From a bacterium 210820-DFI.6.37 (GTDB lineage Bacteria > Bacillota > Clostridia > Peptostreptococcales > Anaerovoracaceae), in assembly GCA_020558355.1 (NCBI GenBank), contig JAJCKG010000008.1:62001-126000 (forward strand): DNA of 64,000 nucleotides, in the 5' to 3' direction. A program made the position numbers and the translations under genes. Numbering within the stretch: the stretch's first letter is position 1; each line of letters begins with the position of its first letter. The notes below the pieces were generated by a model. That model was given only the letters and a program-made list of their open reading frames with translations. It did no database searches and had not been told where the DNA came from. This document shows, piece by piece, positions 60,248-64,000 of this stretch.

Positions 60248-61504
60248 ATGAATACGCAAAAACATCCCATCAATTGGAACGCTGTCCTGATCTTTGTCAG
60301 CATCGCCTTCAGCTCTCAGTGCGGCGGAGGCTTTGAATCCGGCAGCACACCCTGGACTTATTTTCTTTCCAAAGGCTTTTACGGAATCTTTGGACCTTTC
60401 CTGGTAGCCATTATCAATTGCTTCATGATCTATTTCTTCATGAAGTGGGCTATGGACCATCAGGTTTACGATTACCACAGCTTTGAAACCAGCTATACCG
60501 GCAAATTCCATAAGATCTGTAATTTCCTTTACGAGGTTAATTTTAACTGGCTGACGGTTGTATGTATGGCGCTGGCCTATTCCACATCCGGCAGCGTACT
60601 GCACGATCTGTTCGGTATCCCTTATATCCTGACCACCTTTATCGTCGGTATCATCATGCTGATCCTGGTATACCGGGGCGACCAGCTGGTACGGAGAAAC
60701 GCGGTTGTTATGAGTCTGTTTATTCTGCTGGCTCTCATCGCTGTTCATGTACCGAACCTGATCCACAATCTCTCAAGTGGACAGCTGGCTGATCAGCTGA
60801 GCGTTATGCATGATACCACGGTTAATTCCATTGTTCCTGATTTCAAGGGTGGATGGTTCGGCTACATCATGTATATTCTGCTGTGGGGCTACGTCTTCTC
60901 CGGCCAGAATCTGGCAGGCTTCGGCGCCTATACGAATCACGCGAATATATTCACAGACAAGAGAAGTCTGCGGGCAGCTGTATTTATCAGTGTAGCCATC
61001 AACTTCCTGTTCCTCTTTATCGCCAACCTCAATCTGGCTGCCAATTATACCAGCATTCTGGACGGCATTGAAAGCGGAAAAAGCGTTTATACGATTATGG
61101 TTGTGCAAAACGGAGCGGGAAGCGACGCGGTAAAAGTTATTTTACTGACCCTTCTCAGTCTGGGAATCTTCTTTGCTTCTATCTCTACCGCCATCAACTA
61201 TGTTGCCGGATTCAACAACCGGATGCTGACGCTGTGGCGGACCCACGCCAAAGAAACAGAAGAACAGGCTGCTCCAAAGGAACGGAAACGCCGTTTCATC
61301 ATTACGATTTCTTATGTGGTTCTTACCTGGGGAGTCAGCCAGGTAGGTCTGACAGCGCTGGTTTCCAACGCTCTGACCTACAGCGCTCTGGTTAATATCG
61401 CGACTTTGATCATTCCTACCATCGTTCGGGTAGTGCAGGGCTGGAAAGATCCGGACTACGCTGCCATGACCGCAGAAGCGCGGAAGAAAAAAGACATAAA
61501 ATAG
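60248..61504 (+). CDS. multi-pass membrane transporter, YkvI-like
   Basis: 418 residues with 10-11 membrane helices. N-terminal SIAFSSQCGGGFESGSTPWT carries a Gly-rich unwound-helix type motif like that of YkvI and other APC-fold proteins. The loop YDYHSFETSYTGKF and the C-terminal tail RKKKDIK are notable. It follows the ligase and thioesterase genes and probably imports the acid that the ligase activates. The exact family is uncertain. Confidence 0.65.
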   Translation: MNTQKHPINWNAVLIFVSIAFSSQCGGGFESGSTPWTYFLSKGFYGIFGPFLVAIINCFMIYFFMKWAMDHQVYDYHSFETSYTGKFHKICNFLYEVNFNWLTVVCMALAYSTSGSVLHDLFGIPYILTTFIVGIIMLILVYRGDQLVRRNAVVMSLFILLALIAVHVPNLIHNLSSGQLADQLSVMHDTTVNSIVPDFKGGWFGYIMYILLWGYVFSGQNLAGFGAYTNHANIFTDKRSLRAAVFISVAINFLFLFIANLNLAANYTSILDGIESGKSVYTIMVVQNGAGSDAVKVILLTLLSLGIFFASISTAINYVAGFNNRMLTLWRTHAKETEEQAAPKERKRRFIITISYVVLTWGVSQVGLTALVSNALTYSALVNIATLIIPTIVRVVQGWKDPDYAAMTAEARKKKDIK

Positions 61505-61530
61505 AACAAATTAAAAAAATCAAACCCGCA

Positions 61531-61573
61531 AAAAACGCGGCTTACCAGATCACTTCTGATAAGCCGCGTTTTT
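61531..61573. terminator. bidirectional terminator between transporter and fabF
   Basis: Perfect 14-bp arms AAAAACGCGGCTTA / TAAGCCGCGTTTTT with a 15-base loop. Confidence 0.9.
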
Positions 61574-62806
61574 CTATTTTTCATATCGTTTTAAGACGAG
61601 GCAGGAATTCTGTCCGCCAAAGCCGAAGACGTTGGAAATGGCAACATCGATATGGCCGCCGCGGGCATGATTTGGAATCAGATCAAATCCTTTCGCCATA
61701 GGATCGGGAGTTTCCAGATTGATGGTAGGCGGCAGGATTTCATCTCTCATAGCTAAAAGACAGACAGCCGCCTCTACCGGTCCTCCCGCGCCCATCATAT
61801 GTCCGGTCGCGCCTTTAATAGAGCTCATTGGGGCCGCCGCGTCTGAGAAAATCCCCTGTACCGCTTCCAGATCTTCATAATCCCCTTTGATGGTTCCGGT
61901 TCCGTGGGCATTAATATAATCTACCTGCTCCGGTAAGATTCCTGCCCGCTTCAGCGCGCCACGGATACACGCGATCCCGCCCTCTGCTCCCGGCATAGGG
62001 GCCACCACATGATATCCATCCATATTATTGGACCAGCCGGCCAATTCTCCGTATATCTTCGCGCCCCGCTTTTGGGCATGCTCTTCCGATTCCAGCACCA
62101 GCGCTCCCCCGCCTTCACCGATGATAAAGCCGTTACGCTGGCTGTCAAAGGGGCGGCTGGTCCCGGTAATGTCCCCTTCCCGTTTTGCCAGTACATTGGA
62201 TTTGCTGAGAGAAAGGATCATCAACGGACATAGAATGGATTCGCTTCCCGCGGCCACCATGGAATCCGCTTCGCCCCTCAGAATGCACTCTGCCGCCAGC
62301 GCAATCGCGTCTCCTCCCGAGGCGCAGGCTGTACTGACGGTCATGCTGGGCCCTTTGATTCCCAGGCTGATGGCAATCTGGGACGCCGCGATGTTTCCCA
62401 GCATCATGGTGGTAAACCGGGGGCTTACTTCTTTTCGGGAAGACCGGGACAGCTTGTCCTGCGCCTGCGCAGCCTGGGCAATCCCGGCCATTGCGGTCCC
62501 CATTGTGACTCCGGTTCTCCCAGCCTCAGGTATCAATTTACTATCCTCCAGCGCCTCTTTTGCCGCTATATAAGCGAACTGCTGAAAGCGGCTGGTTTCC
62601 CGGCACAGCTTTTGCGGCATTCTGTCCGCGGGATCAAAGGCTTTTACCTCTGCCGCTACCTGAATGGGCAGCCCCTCTGTATCAAAAATGCTGATGGGCG
62701 CCGCTCCGGTCCGGCCCGCGATCAGGGCCTTCCAGCTATCCTCTGTATTGTGCCCCACCGGGGTAATCATTCCCATCCCTGTAATTACAATTTTTTTCTG
62801 GTTCAT
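61574..62806 (-). CDS. fabF: beta-ketoacyl-ACP synthase II-like protein
   Basis: 410 residues, full length. Catalytic triad Cys161 in STACASGGDAIA, His301 in NAHGTGTIKGD and His336 in GATGHMMGAGG; the end NVFGFGGQNSCLVLKR is typical. It condenses acyl thioesters with malonyl-ACP. There are no other fatty acid synthesis genes nearby (no fabD, fabG or acpP), while the neighbours are acyl-CoA redox genes, so it may be a pathway-specific or accessory copy. It is divergent from the LysR gene. Confidence 0.88.
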   Translation of the reverse strand: MNQKKIVITGMGMITPVGHNTEDSWKALIAGRTGAAPISIFDTEGLPIQVAAEVKAFDPADRMPQKLCRETSRFQQFAYIAAKEALEDSKLIPEAGRTGVTMGTAMAGIAQAAQAQDKLSRSSRKEVSPRFTTMMLGNIAASQIAISLGIKGPSMTVSTACASGGDAIALAAECILRGEADSMVAAGSESILCPLMILSLSKSNVLAKREGDITGTSRPFDSQRNGFIIGEGGGALVLESEEHAQKRGAKIYGELAGWSNNMDGYHVVAPMPGAEGGIACIRGALKRAGILPEQVDYINAHGTGTIKGDYEDLEAVQGIFSDAAAPMSSIKGATGHMMGAGGPVEAAVCLLAMRDEILPPTINLETPDPMAKGFDLIPNHARGGHIDVAISNVFGFGGQNSCLVLKRYEK

Positions 62807-62866
62807 AGTAAACTCCTCATCGTCATCTCAGCATACATTTTTTATTTTATTACGGGGGGTCCTGTT

Positions 62867-62958
62867 TGTATAATTGGTTGTCGTTTTTATTCGACAAATT
62901 ATTAATAGAAAAAAAGTATAGATTGTTTTCTTGACAATTTATCAGTTTTTTATAAAAT
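62867..62958. promoter_or_regulatory. divergent fabF/lysR regulatory region
   Basis: Plus-strand TTGACA (62931-62936), 16 bases, TAAAAT (62953-62958) for lysR; minus-strand TATACA (62867-62872) for fabF. A perfect TTGTCG-N8-CGACAA inverted repeat (62878-62897) lies between, a plausible LysR site. Confidence 0.6.
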
Positions 62959-63074
62959 TTAATTATGCAATTTTGATATTTTGTAATGCTTAATTCAAAT
63001 AAGTGAGTTTATCATATTTTGCGCATCAGGATACGCTTTCGCCTGTGTATCCATAATGGAAGGATATAATTACA

Positions 63075-63740
63075 ATGACGTTATCACAACTTTATTATTT
63101 TCGAAAGCTGGCTCAATTAGAGCATTATACGAAAGCCGCCCAGGAGCTGTACATCAGTCAGCCCAGTCTGAGCGCTTCTATCTCTTCTCTGGAGGACGAG
63201 TTAAAGGTCAAGCTGTTTCAGAAATCCGGAAGAAACATTCATTTAACGGATACCGGAAGACAGTTTTATGAAATTGTCTGCCAGTGTCTCAATGTTCTTG
63301 AGGCTGGTATTGAAGACCTGCAATCTCAGGGGGAAGAAGAGACTGTTATCGATCTTGTCTGTGAAGCTCCCTTACTGCTGGATTTTATACCAAAGCTTCT
63401 GACTTCCTTTCAAAGCTATGGTGATTCTATTAAATTTCATCTTCACTGCGACGATCTCTCAGGCATTATAACCGGGGTGCGCTCAGGAAAATACTCCTTT
63501 GGTTTTTCCATCACTCAGCGCTACGATCCAGATCTGGTCTTTCTCGACTTTACGTCCGCAAACGCGTTTCCGCAGGAAACACAGCTTCTTTCCAAGAGCC
63601 GCAGTCTTTTATCTGTTCTGTCTGTTACGGATGAACGAGTTGAACCAAAGCAGCTTTTCTTTGTGTACAGCAAAATGCGCTATTTGCCCGAAGCGGAACA
63701 AAAATTCCTTACCTTTATAAAACAGAATCAATCCTCATAA
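63075..63740 (+). CDS. LysR family regulator lacking most of the second half of its sensor domain
   Basis: 221 residues; the family norm is about 290-300. The HTH (about 1-60: LSQLYYFRKLAQLEHYTKAA, LYISQPSLSASI) and the first sensor lobe are normal up to FGFSITQRYDPDLVFLDF. After a short non-matching stretch it resumes with LFFVYSKMRYLPEAEQKFLT, the usual C-terminal strand-helix. About 70-80 residues of lobe 2 are missing in frame. DNA binding is likely kept; ligand response is doubtful. GGA lies 10 bases before the ATG. Confidence 0.8.
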   Translation: MTLSQLYYFRKLAQLEHYTKAAQELYISQPSLSASISSLEDELKVKLFQKSGRNIHLTDTGRQFYEIVCQCLNVLEAGIEDLQSQGEEETVIDLVCEAPLLLDFIPKLLTSFQSYGDSIKFHLHCDDLSGIITGVRSGKYSFGFSITQRYDPDLVFLDFTSANAFPQETQLLSKSRSLLSVLSVTDERVEPKQLFFVYSKMRYLPEAEQKFLTFIKQNQSS

Positions 63741-63937
63741 GAAGAGCGCGTTCTGGTCCTCCCGGCTTCAAAGGCAGTCGGGATTTTATTTGCGGGCAGT
63801 TATAATTTTTTGCCCCACAGTTCCAGCCCCTTAGCTCCGTGTAAGCTCTGTGCCGATTCGCTTGGAAATCCTTTGTTCGCGGCTTTCAGGCGTTGTTTTG
63901 TCCTATGAGGGATAAGGGGAAGCGTCTGGGATAAAAG
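63741..63937. other. spacer right of the lysR gene
   Basis: No gene or clear motif seen except a weak CCCGGCTTC...GTCGGG stem (about 63760-63782). Confidence 0.3.
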
Positions 63938-63981
63938 AAAACAGAAACACCAGCCTGGTTTTGGGTGGTTGTTTCTGTTTT
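63938..63981. terminator. terminator near the right edge
   Basis: AAAACAGAAACA / TGTTTCTGTTTT arms of 12 bp with a T run on the plus strand. It could serve the lysR transcript or a gene beyond the edge. Confidence 0.6.
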
Positions 63982-64000
63982 TTAGCGGTTCCGGGGCTGT

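Noticed and set aside
1..64000. tRNA, rRNA or complete insertion sequences
   Set aside because: No cloverleaf, rRNA-like or transposase sequence was noticed on reading; a covariance-model tRNA scan and an IS database search would be decisive.

Overview
The window looks like a chromosomal segment of a spore-forming anaerobic Clostridia-type Firmicute. Direct support is the sporulation pair yabP-yabQ beside divIC, a lysine (L-box) riboswitch, a diaminopimelate pathway, AGGAGG-type ribosome binding sites, a flavodiiron protein, and ETF-linked acyl-CoA chemistry. Base composition is roughly balanced, except for a visibly AT-rich island at about 23.9-27.9 kb. A family such as the Anaerovoracaceae is plausible but is only an inference.

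Layout. 0-1.7 kb: end of a symporter operon and a MerR regulator followed by a MerR-type promoter with no gene behind it. 1.7-6.0 kb: two secreted proteins with fibronectin-III tails, one a subtilisin-like protease. 6.2-13.2 kb: histidine operon hisZ-G-C-B-H-orf-A-F-IE, without hisD and with an unexpected membrane-anchored gene inside. 13.2-15.3 kb: hairpin-rich spacer and methylmalonate-semialdehyde dehydrogenase. 15.4-19.6 kb: MarR repressor and a heterodimeric ABC exporter with two clear operators. 19.7-23.6 kb: small genes, an FtsH protease, TetR and a DUF1847 protein.

23.9-27.9 kb: an AT-rich island bounded by inverted repeats. It carries an orphan AbiEi antitoxin whose toxin gene is cut to a few codons, a PadR regulator, short damaged ORFs, a CPBP membrane protease, a HEAT-repeat protein and the C-terminal scrap of a serine recombinase. 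It reads as the decayed remains of a mobile element.

27.9-35.3 kb: lysine/DAP operon lysA-lysC-dapF-dapA-dapB-dapH under a lysine riboswitch, with a divergent M20 deacetylase that fits the N-acetyl branch of the pathway. 35.5-41.7 kb: YbaK, two acetyltransferases, an LtaS-like enzyme, rsmA, rnmV, divIC, yabQ and yabP. 42.0-47.4 kb: two-component system with a PepSY protein, then a flavodiiron-rubredoxin-NADH oxidoreductase fusion. 47.6-50.1 kb: cytosine permease and deaminase.

50.3-63.7 kb: acyl-CoA and flavin chemistry. It holds an enoyl-CoA hydratase with an old-yellow-enzyme-type reductase, and an operon of two acyl-CoA dehydrogenases, EtfBA and a desulfoferrodoxin-like protein whose iron-ligand histidines appear lost. 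Divergent to that operon are an acyl-CoA ligase, a thioesterase and a transporter. A lone ketoacyl synthase and a LysR protein missing about a third of its sensor domain follow. This set looks like an import, activation and redox module for an unidentified carboxylic acid, and it is my best candidate for an undescribed system.
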